A stretch of 64,000 nucleotides of DNA, taken from contig NZ_MTZV01000006.1 of NCBI RefSeq assembly GCF_002362315.1, positions 558,001 through 622,000 of the forward strand, read 5' to 3'. Positions 7,816 to 33,315 of the stretch are shown here, piece after piece. Every line of letters begins with the position of its first letter. Position 1 is the first letter of the stretch. This DNA is from Paraburkholderia acidicola. Lineage in GTDB: Bacteria; Pseudomonadota; Gammaproteobacteria; Burkholderiales; Burkholderiaceae. Both the position numbers and the translations under genes were made by a program. Under the pieces are notes generated by a model. It was not told where the DNA came from and searched no databases. It was given only the letters and a program-made list of their open reading frames with translations.

Positions 7816-8724
7816 CTAGCCCGCCTGCGCCACGTCCCGCATCAACTGTCTGAACCACATCAGCGCGGGATCACGCTCCTGAAACTTGTTGTACTGAACG
7901 ACTTCGACAAGCTTCGGAATCGGATACGGGCAAGGCAGCACGCGTAGCGACGGCGAGTCGCGCTGCAGCCGCAATGCAAGACGGGTCTGCAAGGTGGCAA
8001 TCCGGCGCGTGCCGATCAGAAAGTACGGCACAACGTTGAACGTCTCCACGGTCACTTCCGCCTGGCGCTCATATCCCAACGCTGCCGCAGCACGGCTGTC
8101 CGATGTGACGATGGCGCCCCCTGCCCACTCCATGATCACGTGCCCGGACTCGAGGTACTGGGCCAACGTCAGCGTCTCGCCAATCCGGTCGTTGTCCGCG
8201 CACACAACACATGACCAGGAATCCTCGAATAATGGCTCGATGGGCTGGGTGGGCCCGGCGCGGAAGTCCGGTGTAATGAGCAGGTCGATCTCGGCGCTCT
8301 CCAGATGCGCGACACCGAGCGTGGCTGCGGTACGCACACGGAATTTCATGAGCGGTGCCTCGATGGAGGCGCGCCGGAGTACCTCGCCCAGAAACACGCT
8401 AGTCACGTAGTCGGACGTTTCCACCACGATCTTTCGGTCCGATGTGGTGGGGTCGAACACGGGGTTGTCGTTGGTGATGCCCTGAATCTGCAGCAACACC
8501 TCGCGCACCGGATGTCTCAGGCTCTCGGCCCTTGGCGTCAACACCATCGCCTTGCCGACCTGTACCAGTAACTCGTCCTTGAAGAACTCGCGCAGGCGGG
8601 CCATCGCACAACTGGTGGCGGACTGGCTCAGGAATAGCCGCCTGGCCGCTTTCGTCACGCTGCATTCATCGAGTAACGCGTCGAGCACCACCAGTTGATT
8701 CAAATCGAGCTTGTTGAAGCGCAT
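7816..8724 (-). CDS. LysR-family transcriptional regulator (NodD/NahR-like)
   Basis: A 302-residue regulator starting MRFNKLDLNQLVVLDALL, the usual opening of the NodD/NahR branch of LysR proteins. The helix-turn-helix is at about 15-45 (CSVTKAARRLFLSQSATSCAMARLR). The rest is the two-lobed effector-binding domain, including DLLITPDF and the C-terminal DPALMWFRQLM that is common in this branch. The ATG at 8724 is preferred to an upstream in-frame ATG because of the conserved N-terminus. It is divergent from the secreted alpha/beta hydrolase, with 105 bases between the starts, and is the likely activator of that gene. The effector is unknown, although aromatic compounds are common for this branch. 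Confidence 0.88.
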   Translation of the reverse strand: MRFNKLDLNQLVVLDALLDECSVTKAARRLFLSQSATSCAMARLREFFKDELLVQVGKAMVLTPRAESLRHPVREVLLQIQGITNDNPVFDPTTSDRKIVVETSDYVTSVFLGEVLRRASIEAPLMKFRVRTAATLGVAHLESAEIDLLITPDFRAGPTQPIEPLFEDSWSCVVCADNDRIGETLTLAQYLESGHVIMEWAGGAIVTSDSRAAAALGYERQAEVTVETFNVVPYFLIGTRRIATLQTRLALRLQRDSPSLRVLPCPYPIPKLVEVVQYNKFQERDPALMWFRQLMRDVAQAG

Positions 8725-8829
8725 CGCGTCTGCCTCATGAATGGCATCAATACATGCAGCGTGGAGGATCAATTATACAAATCCCATGCTTCAAGGCATT
8801 GTTTGCGCATCAACAGAAGGAAACTATCC

Positions 8830-10302
8830 GTGTCGATCTCCAGACTCATCCGATTTGCCGCAGGGTTCCTTGCGGCAGCAATGCTCAGCCTCTCAGCCAG
8901 CGACGTGCAGGCAGCCGACGTCTCATACAAATACTCGACTGTCGATGGCATCAAGATCTTCTACCGGGAGGCCGGCGACAAATCGAAGCCGACTCTATTG
9001 CTGCTGCACGGCTTTCCGTCGTCGTCGCACGAATTCAGGGATCTGATTCCGCTGATCGAGCAGAACTTCCACATCGTGGCGCCCGACTATCCGGGCATGG
9101 GCTATAGCGACGCACCGCCGGCAGACCGGTTCGCGCCGACGTTCGACAACGTCACGGCGGTAATCGAAAAATTTGTCGCGAGTCTCGGCGATCCGCATCT
9201 GATCGTGTACATGACCGACTTTGGCGGTCCAGTCGGGATGCGCCTGGCGGTGCATCATCCGGACTGGATCTCCGGACTGATTTTCCAGAACGCGATCGTC
9301 TCCGAAGCAGGCGTCGATCCCGCCCGACGTCAGCGCGACGACGCGATCTCGGGCGAGATCACACCGGCAAAGCGGGCATTGGCCGAAAGCCACGTATCGC
9401 TTGCGACTGCGTTGTTGCTCTATCAGCATGGCGCACGCAATCCCGCGGCGCTGAACCCCGATGCGTGGACCAACGACGCAGTCGCGCTTGCGAACCCCGA
9501 TAGCCGCCGCATCATGACCGACCTGCAGCTCGACATTCCACAGAACGTCGCGGCGTTTCCAGCATGGCAGGCTTATTTGCGTACGTACCAGCCGCGCACA
9601 CTCGTGGTGTGGGGCAAGAACGATCCGATTTTCCTGCCCGCAGGCGCCGCAGCTGTCAAACAACTGGTCCCTGACGCGTCGGTCCGCTACTACGATACGG
9701 GTCACTTCGCGCTGGAAGAGGACCATGTCGATATCGCCGCACAGATCAACGCGTTCTTTGCATCAACGCATGTTCGAGGTCAGATCGAATCGGTGCAAGG
9801 CCGTACGCTCACGGTGTTGACGCGCGAAGGCACACAGGTGCAGCTGACGCTACCTGAGTGGGCACGGTTCGCCGCGGTCAAGCCGTTTGATCCGGCGCTC
9901 ATCAAACCCGGCAGCTATGTCGGTGCGGCCGGGATAACGAAGGCGAAGGCGAAGGCGAACGGCGTCGAAGCGCTCGAAGTGATGGTGTACCGGGAGGAAC
10001 GGCGCGGCACCGGAGAAGGACATTACGACTGGGATCTGGCGCCGGGAAGCACGATGACGGGTGCCACGGTCACATCGGTTACAGAGAAACCCGACGGCCG
10101 CGATCTCAGCCTCGGTTACGGCGACAAGACGCTCACTGTCTCCGTGCCGAAACAGACGCCGGTCGTCACCTTCGCGCCAGCGACTTTTGACGATCTCAAA
10201 CCGGGCGCCGCTATTTTTGCCGTTGCCGTCCCCAGCAGTCACGGACAAACGAGTGCAACCAGCGTGCTGGTCGAAAAAAACGGCGTCAAACCGCCGCTGT
10301 AA
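8830..10302 (+). CDS. Secreted alpha/beta hydrolase (haloalkane dehalogenase/epoxide hydrolase-like) with extra C-terminal domain
   Basis: A 490-residue protein with a GTG start at 8830, chosen because AGAAGGAAA precedes it and the N-terminus becomes a clean Sec signal peptide ending DVQA-AD near residue 29. Residues about 38-310 form an alpha/beta hydrolase: oxyanion motif HGFP (60-63), nucleophile elbow MTDFGGPVG with Asp130, WGKNDPIF with Asp265, and DTGHFALEED with His292. An Asp nucleophile is typical of haloalkane dehalogenases and epoxide hydrolases rather than esterases. The last ~175 residues (GQIESVQGRTLTVLTREG, then a second TGATVTSVTEKPDGRDLSLG unit) look like one or two beta-rich DUF5666-like domains. 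This fusion is unusual. LysR neighbour probably regulates it. Substrate unknown. Confidence 0.82.
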   Translation: MSISRLIRFAAGFLAAAMLSLSASDVQAADVSYKYSTVDGIKIFYREAGDKSKPTLLLLHGFPSSSHEFRDLIPLIEQNFHIVAPDYPGMGYSDAPPADRFAPTFDNVTAVIEKFVASLGDPHLIVYMTDFGGPVGMRLAVHHPDWISGLIFQNAIVSEAGVDPARRQRDDAISGEITPAKRALAESHVSLATALLLYQHGARNPAALNPDAWTNDAVALANPDSRRIMTDLQLDIPQNVAAFPAWQAYLRTYQPRTLVVWGKNDPIFLPAGAAAVKQLVPDASVRYYDTGHFALEEDHVDIAAQINAFFASTHVRGQIESVQGRTLTVLTREGTQVQLTLPEWARFAAVKPFDPALIKPGSYVGAAGITKAKAKANGVEALEVMVYREERRGTGEGHYDWDLAPGSTMTGATVTSVTEKPDGRDLSLGYGDKTLTVSVPKQTPVVTFAPATFDDLKPGAAIFAVAVPSSHGQTSATSVLVEKNGVKPPL

Positions 10303-10392
10303 ATTGCGAGCGGATTGAATATGAAACTCGACTAACGCTCGTTACGCTTTAAGGTGATACGATGATTTACCGTTATTCGTTAATCAAACCTT

Positions 10393-10692
10393 ATGCGAAA
10401 TACGTCCTGCTGGCTCCTCGCTGCCGCCCTTGCTTTACCGCTCCCCGCCATGGCATTCGGCACCAACCCCCAATACGATCAATGCATGCTGCTATCCCTG
10501 CGGGACAGTCAGGGCAGCGCGGCGGCAAGCACGATCAAAAGCTCATGCCAGGCGCTTTATCAAAACGGCAACATGCTGCTCCCTCGCGAAGTGGGCTTTC
10601 ACCAGTGCATCTTGCAGAACGTGCCAGGCGTGAGAGACAATTTTTCGGTGCAACAGATCCGCAAGACTTGCCGGAATCTGAACCCGATGTAA
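10393..10692 (+). CDS. Small exported four-cysteine protein
   Basis: A 99-residue protein with a signal peptide (MRNTSCWLLAAALALPLPAMA, cleavage near residue 21). The mature part has two similar halves, each with a Cys pair: QCMLLSLRD...IKSSCQALY and QCILQNVPG...IRKTCRNLN, with about 20 residues between the two cysteines of each pair. Two intrachain disulfides in the periplasm are likely. The layout recalls the four-cysteine family named after VF_A0006, but I am not sure of the match. It follows the hydrolase after 90 bases and ends 42 bases before the convergent NRPS stop codon. Function unknown. Confidence 0.75.
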   Translation: MRNTSCWLLAAALALPLPAMAFGTNPQYDQCMLLSLRDSQGSAAASTIKSSCQALYQNGNMLLPREVGFHQCILQNVPGVRDNFSVQQIRKTCRNLNPM

Positions 10693-10734
10693 CTGTCAGT
10701 CGCGCGAAGCTCACTACGATTTCGCGCGGTTTCG

Positions 10735-27753
<17,019 letters not shown>

Positions 27754-27855
27754 AACAGTATCTCCTTGACGCAACCTGGCCCGGGACGTGGGCAGTCGAC
27801 CGGGCCGGATGGCGGAATTCATCTCGTGGACAGCGCGCGAAACGCAGACGCGTTG

Positions 27856-29430
27856 CTATTCCGTCGGCACGCTCACGTGCGACCGGGATGTCAGCGCGGC
27901 AGGATCGACCCGGTGCGGACGCACATCTGGCGCTTCCGGTGCGGGCGGTGCATGCAGTTTTCCAGCCGCCAGCCGCTCGACCGCTTCGACCACGCCGCGC
28001 GCCTTCACGATCGTCTCGTCGAACTCCTCGACCGGGTCCGATAGCGCGGTAATCGCACCGCCCACGCCGAGTTGCGCGCGCCCTTTATCGATCAGCACCG
28101 AGCGAATAACGATGTTGAAGTCGCAGGCGCCCGACAGACCGAACCAGCCGAGCGCGCCCGAGTAGATGCCGCGCGGCCCTTCTTCGAGCCGATCGATGAT
28201 GTCCATCGTGCGTTTCTTCGGCGCGCCCGTCATCGAGCCGCCCGGGAACGCCGCACGGATACAGTCGACCGTCGATACGCCCGGCTTCAACGTGCCGCGT
28301 ATCGTCGATACCAGTTGATGCACATGCGAATACGTTTCGACGTCGAACAGCTTCGGCACGTGCACCGAACCGATCGTGCAGACCTGTCCGAGATCGTTGC
28401 GTAACAGGTCGACGATCATCAGGTTTTCCGCGCGGTCTTTTTCACTGGAACGCAGGTCTTCGATCAATGCCGCATCCTCGTCGGGTGTGCGGCCGCGCGG
28501 CCGCGTCCCCTTGATCGGCTTCGCCTCCGCGCAACCGTGACGATCGACGCTCAGGAACCGCTCCGGCGACGAACCGACCAGCGCGAAATCGCCGATGCTG
28601 AAATACGCCGCGTGCGGTGCCGGTGAAAGCTCGCGCATGGCACAGTAGAGATCGAACGGCGAGCGCTCGAACGGGAACGAGATCATGTTGGTCAGACAGA
28701 TTTCATAGCTCTCGCCGTTGACGATTTCCGTCAACGCTTCGCGGATCTTCCCGATATAGGTTTGCCGGTCGTGCCGCAGATGCGCGTTGCGCGCGATCCA
28801 TGCCTCGACTTCCTGCAACGACAGCTTCTTTCGTGCCGGTGCAGCCTCGCGGATATCGATCGATCGCAACGTGTCCGCCTGCGCACGCAAGCCACGCTCG
28901 ACCGTATCGAACCACGCCGCGGCCTGTTCGCGCTGCGCGTCGTCCTGTGTCAGGTACAGCAGATAAGTTTTGCGTTCGACGTGATCGAGCGCGATGAGCC
29001 GGGTGGCGAATATGAACGCGGCGTCATGCGCGCTCGATTGATACACCCTCTCGCCGGTCGTTTCGCACTTCAACTCATAGCCGAACACACCCGCATAGCC
29101 GAGATCGAAACCGAACGGCAAACCAGCCGGCGACTCGATCCTGCGTGCTTCGAGGTTTGTCTTCAGCAGATCGAACAGGCTCGACACGCGCAACGTTTCG
29201 CTTCTACCGTCGCGCTCGACGGTGGCCTGCTGCATGCGCAGGTCGTAGGTGATGCTTTCGCCCGATGGCCCATACGCGTCGCCCATGAACGAGAAGCGCG
29301 AGAAACCCTCGATGACCACGCTGCTTTCCAGCAGGAACCGGCTGCTCGAACGGGAGAACACCTGCCGGAATGTCGCCAGGGCATCGGGACAATCCTCCAG
29401 TACCTTGCACTGGACCTGAAAAACGCTCAT
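27856..29430 (-). CDS. pabB: Aminodeoxychorismate synthase component I (PabB-type chorismate enzyme)
   Basis: A 524-residue chorismate-utilising enzyme. The N-terminal half is the TrpE/PabB beta domain; the chorismate-binding half runs from about residue 230 (YEICLTNMISFPF) through VGSSPERFLSV, LRNDLGQVCTIGSV, FPGGSMTGAPKKRTM and GIYSGALGWFG. The key motif is PIKGTRPRG: PabB proteins have this Lys, which attacks chorismate C2, where TrpE has Ala. So the likely product, with PabA-supplied ammonia, is 4-amino-4-deoxychorismate rather than anthranilate. The ATG at 29430 follows an AAGGAT site. It lies between pabA (43-base gap) and the NRPS (about 100 bases), suggesting it supplies 4-aminobenzoate or a relative to the NRPS. 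No PabC lyase, mutase or dehydrogenase is seen nearby, so a housekeeping PabC would be needed. Confidence 0.88.
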   Translation of the reverse strand: MSVFQVQCKVLEDCPDALATFRQVFSRSSSRFLLESSVVIEGFSRFSFMGDAYGPSGESITYDLRMQQATVERDGRSETLRVSSLFDLLKTNLEARRIESPAGLPFGFDLGYAGVFGYELKCETTGERVYQSSAHDAAFIFATRLIALDHVERKTYLLYLTQDDAQREQAAAWFDTVERGLRAQADTLRSIDIREAAPARKKLSLQEVEAWIARNAHLRHDRQTYIGKIREALTEIVNGESYEICLTNMISFPFERSPFDLYCAMRELSPAPHAAYFSIGDFALVGSSPERFLSVDRHGCAEAKPIKGTRPRGRTPDEDAALIEDLRSSEKDRAENLMIVDLLRNDLGQVCTIGSVHVPKLFDVETYSHVHQLVSTIRGTLKPGVSTVDCIRAAFPGGSMTGAPKKRTMDIIDRLEEGPRGIYSGALGWFGLSGACDFNIVIRSVLIDKGRAQLGVGGAITALSDPVEEFDETIVKARGVVEAVERLAAGKLHAPPAPEAPDVRPHRVDPAALTSRSHVSVPTE

Positions 29431-29473
29431 CGCCTGATCCTTTCGAAATTCCTGTCGTCGAAGGGGACTGTCG

Positions 29474-30070
29474 TCACGCTGCACGCTGGCTTTTATGCAC
29501 CATCGCGAGGTCGCGAAAATTCCGGAACAGATCCTTGCCGGCTTCCGTGCAGATCGACTCCGGATGAAACTGCACGCCATGCAACGGCCGCGTTCTGTGC
29601 CTGATGCCGTGGACGACACCGGCGTCGTCCCACGCGGTCAACTCGAACGGCGCCTTGACCTCTTTCACCACCAGCGAGTGGTAACGAACCACCGAAAGCG
29701 CTGCCGGCAATCCCTGAAACACACCGCGCCCGTCGTGCTGGATCACGCTGACCCTGCCGTGCATCGGCTCGGGCGCAAGCACGACTTCCATGTCATGCAG
29801 ATGCGCCATGCATTGCTGGCCGAGGCACACACCGAGCAGCGGAACACGCGTTTCGTGAATCGCTCTCGCGCTGATCCCGACATCGGTCGCGCACGCGGGC
29901 GTACCCGGCCCTGGCGAGACGATGATGCAGTCGTAGCGGTCGAGATCGATTGCGTCGAAATCCGCGGTATTGAGCACCACGGTCGGCTCTTCTCCACACA
30001 CCTCGCCCATGTTCTGCAGGATGTTGTAGGTGAACGAGTCGAAGTTATCGATGATGAGCGTCTTGCACAT
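29474..30070 (-). CDS. pabA: Glutamine amidotransferase subunit, PabA/TrpG type
   Basis: A 198-residue class I glutamine amidotransferase. It opens MCKTLIIDNFDSFTYN, the hallmark of PabA/TrpG. The nucleophile Cys is in GVCLGQQ and the His-Glu pair in GVQFHPES, so the triad is complete. It should hydrolyse glutamine and channel ammonia to the adjacent chorismate enzyme. Sequence alone does not separate PabA from TrpG, but the partner has the PabB lysine. The ATG at 30070 matches the family N-terminus; its ribosome-binding site is weak. It is the first gene of the pabA-pabB-NRPS operon, downstream of an AT-rich promoter region shared with the divergent MFS gene. Confidence 0.9.
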   Translation of the reverse strand: MCKTLIIDNFDSFTYNILQNMGEVCGEEPTVVLNTADFDAIDLDRYDCIIVSPGPGTPACATDVGISARAIHETRVPLLGVCLGQQCMAHLHDMEVVLAPEPMHGRVSVIQHDGRGVFQGLPAALSVVRYHSLVVKEVKAPFELTAWDDAGVVHGIRHRTRPLHGVQFHPESICTEAGKDLFRNFRDLAMVHKSQRAA

Positions 30071-30662
30071 GGCTGAACGATTCGAGAAAACCTGCTTGTA
30101 GAAGTAACAACGTCGCGAAGAGGTGGCTTTCGTCACACCTCTGTCACACTTACATCTATCTTTATGTGACAACGACAAAACAAGCGCGTATGTCAGCGCC
30201 GCAATCCGCCATTCCTTTTTTCATATCATTAATAAATGATTAATAAAATTCGACCTTTCGATTGAATTACTTTCTATTCAGCATATTCTTCAGGCAGCAC
30301 GTTTTCCCCTTATACAAGGACTCAATTGACAACCACGTGCTGGATGAAAACCGTGATTCCGCATAATTCGTATTGCATGCCCTATTCTGTTAATCGAATA
30401 TGAAATTCCACTAGAATAGGCGGTCGCTGCGCAGGTGGGCAATTGCACACCGCACGATCAAAAATGTCAACTCGCTAAAAATAAAGATTGTTTCAAGGTG
30501 CGACTGGTTACAGTTGTTATGAAAATGAAAGTAAATGCCGCCAATCTGGTAGCGCTAATCGAATTGCATAAAAGAACCCAGCACCATGCGTAAAACCCGT
30601 CTGTTTGCCAACGTCGACAAAAGCGCCGATGCTGTGCATCCCCGCTCTCCGAATCTGCTTGC
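30071..30662. promoter_or_regulatory. Divergent AT-rich promoter region between the pabA-pabB-NRPS operon and the efflux gene
   Basis: These 592 bases hold no convincing gene and are much richer in A and T than the flanks, especially 30180-30420. Three inverted repeats stand out: TGTCACA (30142-30148) with TGTGACA (30165-30171), plus another GTCACA at 30132-30137; ATCATT-AATA-AATGAT at 30225-30240; and CCTATTCT (30381-30388) with AGAATAGG (30413-30420). These are candidate operators for the biosynthetic operon and the exporter. No regulator gene lies in the locus itself. Confidence 0.5.
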
Positions 30663-31913
30663 ATGACGACCTGCGACGAAACCACAGGCCCCGCCAGGCG
30701 CCGCGCCGCATTCGGTTTTATCTTCGCCACTGCGCTGATGAACGCAGTGTCGTTCGGCATCGTCCTTCCGGTCCTGCCGAACCTGATCAAGGCGTTTGCC
30801 GGCGGCGACACAGCGAGCGCAACCGAATGGAGCACGCTGATCAGCGTGGTGTGGGGCGTCATGCAACTGATCTGCGGCCCGGCGCTCGGCGTGCTCTCGG
30901 ACCGCATCGGTCGCCGGCCCGTACTGCTGATTTCGTTGTTCGGCCTTGCTGTGGACTTTTTCATCATGGCGCTCGCACCCACGATGGTCTGGCTGATCGT
31001 CGGCCGGGTACTGAACGGAATGACCGCGGCCAGTTTCTCAACCGCGAATGCGTACGTCGCAGACGTCACGCCGCCTGAGCAGCGGGCCCGTGCGTTCGGC
31101 TGGATCGGTTCGGCCTTGAGCCTCGGGTTTCTCGGTGGCCCGGTGCTGGGTGGTTTGCTCGCCGGCATCGATCTGCGGCTGCCTTTCTATGTCGCGGGCG
31201 GCTTGACCGCGCTCAACTGGGTCTATGGTTTTGCCGTGCTGCCAGAATCGCTCGCGCCGGCACAACGCGCGACGCATTTCGATCTGCGCAAGGCCAATCC
31301 ATTCGGTGCGCTGCTGTTTCTCAAGGAGCGCGCGAATCTGCTCGCCCTGTCGCTGCTCTCGCTTGTTTTTTCGCTGGCGTGGATGGTCGGACCGGCGATC
31401 TTCGTCCTCTATGGCGGCTATCGCTACGGCTGGACGCCGGTCACGATCGGTCTGGTCATGATGGTGAGCGGCGCGCTCGCTTCGGTGGTGCAGATGGCGC
31501 TGGTCGGGCCCGTCGTTGCGCGAGTCGGCGAACGCGGTGCCATGCTGATCGGTGCGACCGCCGGCGCTATCGGCTACGCGTGCTTCGGGCTCGCCACGAC
31601 GGGAACGGGCTATCTGATCGCCATCCCCGTCTATGCACTCATGAATCTGTTCATGCCAGCGCTACAGGGACTCGCAACGCGTCGCCTCTCGCCCGCCGAA
31701 CAGGGACAGCTTCAAGGTGTCGTTCAGGGGATGCAGGGACTCGCATCGGTTTTTGGGCCGCTTCTGTTCGGGCTCAGCTTTGCGTGGTCGATCCGTCCTG
31801 GTGCGGCCTGGCATGTGCCGGGACTCGCGTTCTTTATCGCGTCGACGTTGATGGTGGTGGCGCTGTTGTCGGCGTTGCGCAACGCGAAGGCCGATGCGGA
31901 GGTTGTCGCCTGA
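30663..31913 (+). CDS. MFS drug efflux transporter, TetA-like (12 TM)
   Basis: A 416-residue major facilitator superfamily protein of the tetracycline-resistance type. The loop 2-3 motif GVLSDRIGRRPVLL is intact, and the segment GSALSLGFLGGPVLGGLLAG matches the antiporter motif C of drug:H+ antiporters. The hydrophobic pattern fits 12 membrane helices. The ATG at 30663 has no strong ribosome-binding site, but the sequence MTTCDETTGPARRRAAFGF is a reasonable N-terminus. It is divergent from pabA-pabB-NRPS and is the only transporter in this locus, so it may export the peptide or confer self-resistance. That role is inferred from position; TetA-like carriers have broad substrates. Confidence 0.85.
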   Translation: MTTCDETTGPARRRAAFGFIFATALMNAVSFGIVLPVLPNLIKAFAGGDTASATEWSTLISVVWGVMQLICGPALGVLSDRIGRRPVLLISLFGLAVDFFIMALAPTMVWLIVGRVLNGMTAASFSTANAYVADVTPPEQRARAFGWIGSALSLGFLGGPVLGGLLAGIDLRLPFYVAGGLTALNWVYGFAVLPESLAPAQRATHFDLRKANPFGALLFLKERANLLALSLLSLVFSLAWMVGPAIFVLYGGYRYGWTPVTIGLVMMVSGALASVVQMALVGPVVARVGERGAMLIGATAGAIGYACFGLATTGTGYLIAIPVYALMNLFMPALQGLATRRLSPAEQGQLQGVVQGMQGLASVFGPLLFGLSFAWSIRPGAAWHVPGLAFFIASTLMVVALLSALRNAKADAEVVA

Positions 31914-31980
31914 AGGACGTGAATTCTCTTGCTTGCTGGTTTGCTTGCCGGAACGATGGTCAATTGTCGCCTGGTGTCGC

Positions 31981-33267
31981 TCAATCCCGCTTCATCACAT
32001 CCGCAAGCGCCGCTCTCACCTCGTCGATCAACGCAGGCCGGCCGCCGGGCCCTTGCCGGAACAGATACATGTCCTTGGGATACCAGGCCGACTGATTGCC
32101 GCTCCTGTGCCAGCGCCAGTCCGTACCCACACCGGGCAGCATCAACCAGCACGCGACGCCCAACGCACCCGCCACATGCGCGACCGCCGTATCGACACAG
32201 ATCACGAGATTGAGCTGCGCGACGATTGCAGCGGTGTCGCCGAAATCGCGTATTTCCTTTCCCAGGCGGACAATCGGCTGCTGCGTATTCGTGCCGTCAG
32301 TCTCTGTTTCTACCTCCGCCTGGCCAACCTGCAAGCTCACAAAGCGAATTCCGCCGACCGACCACAGCGGCAGCAGTTCGGAGAAGTGACGCAGCGATCG
32401 TTCGGCGTCGTTGTCGTGGTCGGGATTGCCCTTCCACACGAGTCCGACGCGCACGCCGTCGGCTGGCAAACGTGCGCGCCACGCTTCGAGCCGGCTCGCG
32501 AATACGCCGACATAGGGAATCTTCGCGGGAATCGTTTCGGGCGTCGTGCCGAGCCGGCAACCGAGACTCATGATCGAATCCCAGTAGTCATGCATGCGCA
32601 ACGCGCCGGGGTCCGTTACGAACTCATCGACACCCTCGATGGTTTGCAGTAGCGGCGCAATGTCCGGCTTGCACAACATGGTCAGTGTCTTGACGCCGCG
32701 CGCCTTCAAAAGCGGCGCGTAACGCGCGAACTGGATCGTGTCGCCGTAGCCCTGTTCCGGCAGCAGCAGCAGGCTCTTGCCGGTCAGATCCTCGCCGTTC
32801 CATTGCGGAAACGGCAACGTGCCATGCTCGGCGAAAACCTGGGCACGCGCCTCGTAATACACCCAGCCTTCGGCGTAGCGTCCGGCCGATAGCAGCAGTA
32901 ACCCGAGATCGAAGCGCGCCTCAACGAAATCGGGGCGAAGTGCAAGCGCCCGGCGATACTCGATCTCGGCCGTGTCGTATTCGCGAAGATCTTCGAGCAC
33001 ACCGGCCAGATTGCTGCGGATTTCCGCCGAGGCAGGCATCTGCACCAGCGCGCGTTCGTAGTGCTGCTTCGCTTCGCTGCGGCGGCCCGATTGCCGCAAG
33101 AGGTTGGCCAGATTGTTGTGGGCAATGCCGTTGTGCTCGTCTTGTTCGAGCACACGACGACAGAGCGCTTCTGCCTGCTTCATGTCACCCTGCCGGTAGG
33201 CGGCGAGCGCCGCCTGCAGCAGTGAGTGACTGGCATTTCCCGCAGCGGCGAGTGTCCTGGGTTTCAT
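31981..33267 (-). CDS. TPR protein with C-terminal glycosyltransferase-like domain
   Basis: A 428-residue protein. Residues about 12-155 hold four tetratricopeptide repeats, readable from ALAAYRQGDMKQAEALCRRVLEQDEHNGIAHNNLANLL onward in 34-residue steps. Residues about 165-420 resemble the glycosyltransferase-like domain often fused to TPRs (GT41/GT9-type), with LLLLPEQGYGDTIQFARYAPLL, VGLVWKGNPDHDND, and LVICVDTAVAHVAGALG. Such proteins act in the cytoplasm; donors and acceptors are mostly unknown. The ATG at 33267 opens MKPRTLAAAG. It lies 48 bases after the SPFH gene in the same direction, but a hairpin sits between them, so cotranscription may be partial. Confidence 0.82.
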   Translation of the reverse strand: MKPRTLAAAGNASHSLLQAALAAYRQGDMKQAEALCRRVLEQDEHNGIAHNNLANLLRQSGRRSEAKQHYERALVQMPASAEIRSNLAGVLEDLREYDTAEIEYRRALALRPDFVEARFDLGLLLLSAGRYAEGWVYYEARAQVFAEHGTLPFPQWNGEDLTGKSLLLLPEQGYGDTIQFARYAPLLKARGVKTLTMLCKPDIAPLLQTIEGVDEFVTDPGALRMHDYWDSIMSLGCRLGTTPETIPAKIPYVGVFASRLEAWRARLPADGVRVGLVWKGNPDHDNDAERSLRHFSELLPLWSVGGIRFVSLQVGQAEVETETDGTNTQQPIVRLGKEIRDFGDTAAIVAQLNLVICVDTAVAHVAGALGVACWLMLPGVGTDWRWHRSGNQSAWYPKDMYLFRQGPGGRPALIDEVRAALADVMKRD

Positions 33268-33287
33268 TCGATAGGTAGAAATCGATC

Positions 33288-33311
33288 GCCACGCCTGTGA
33301 CCAGGCGTGGC
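33288..33311 (-). terminator. Hairpin after the SPFH gene
   Basis: A perfect 10-bp stem, GCCACGCCTG with CAGGCGTGGC, and a 4-base loop lies five bases beyond the SPFH stop codon. It lacks a true T-run on the minus strand (GATCGATTTCTACC follows), so it may be a weak terminator or an mRNA-stabilising hairpin that lowers expression of the downstream TPR gene. Confidence 0.55.
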
Positions 33312-33315
33312 TGTA

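Noticed and set aside
29474..30178. Reading pabA/pabB as anthranilate synthase
   Set aside because: The large subunit has PIKGT with Lys where TrpE has Ala, so aminodeoxychorismate synthesis is the better call; the amidotransferase alone does not discriminate.
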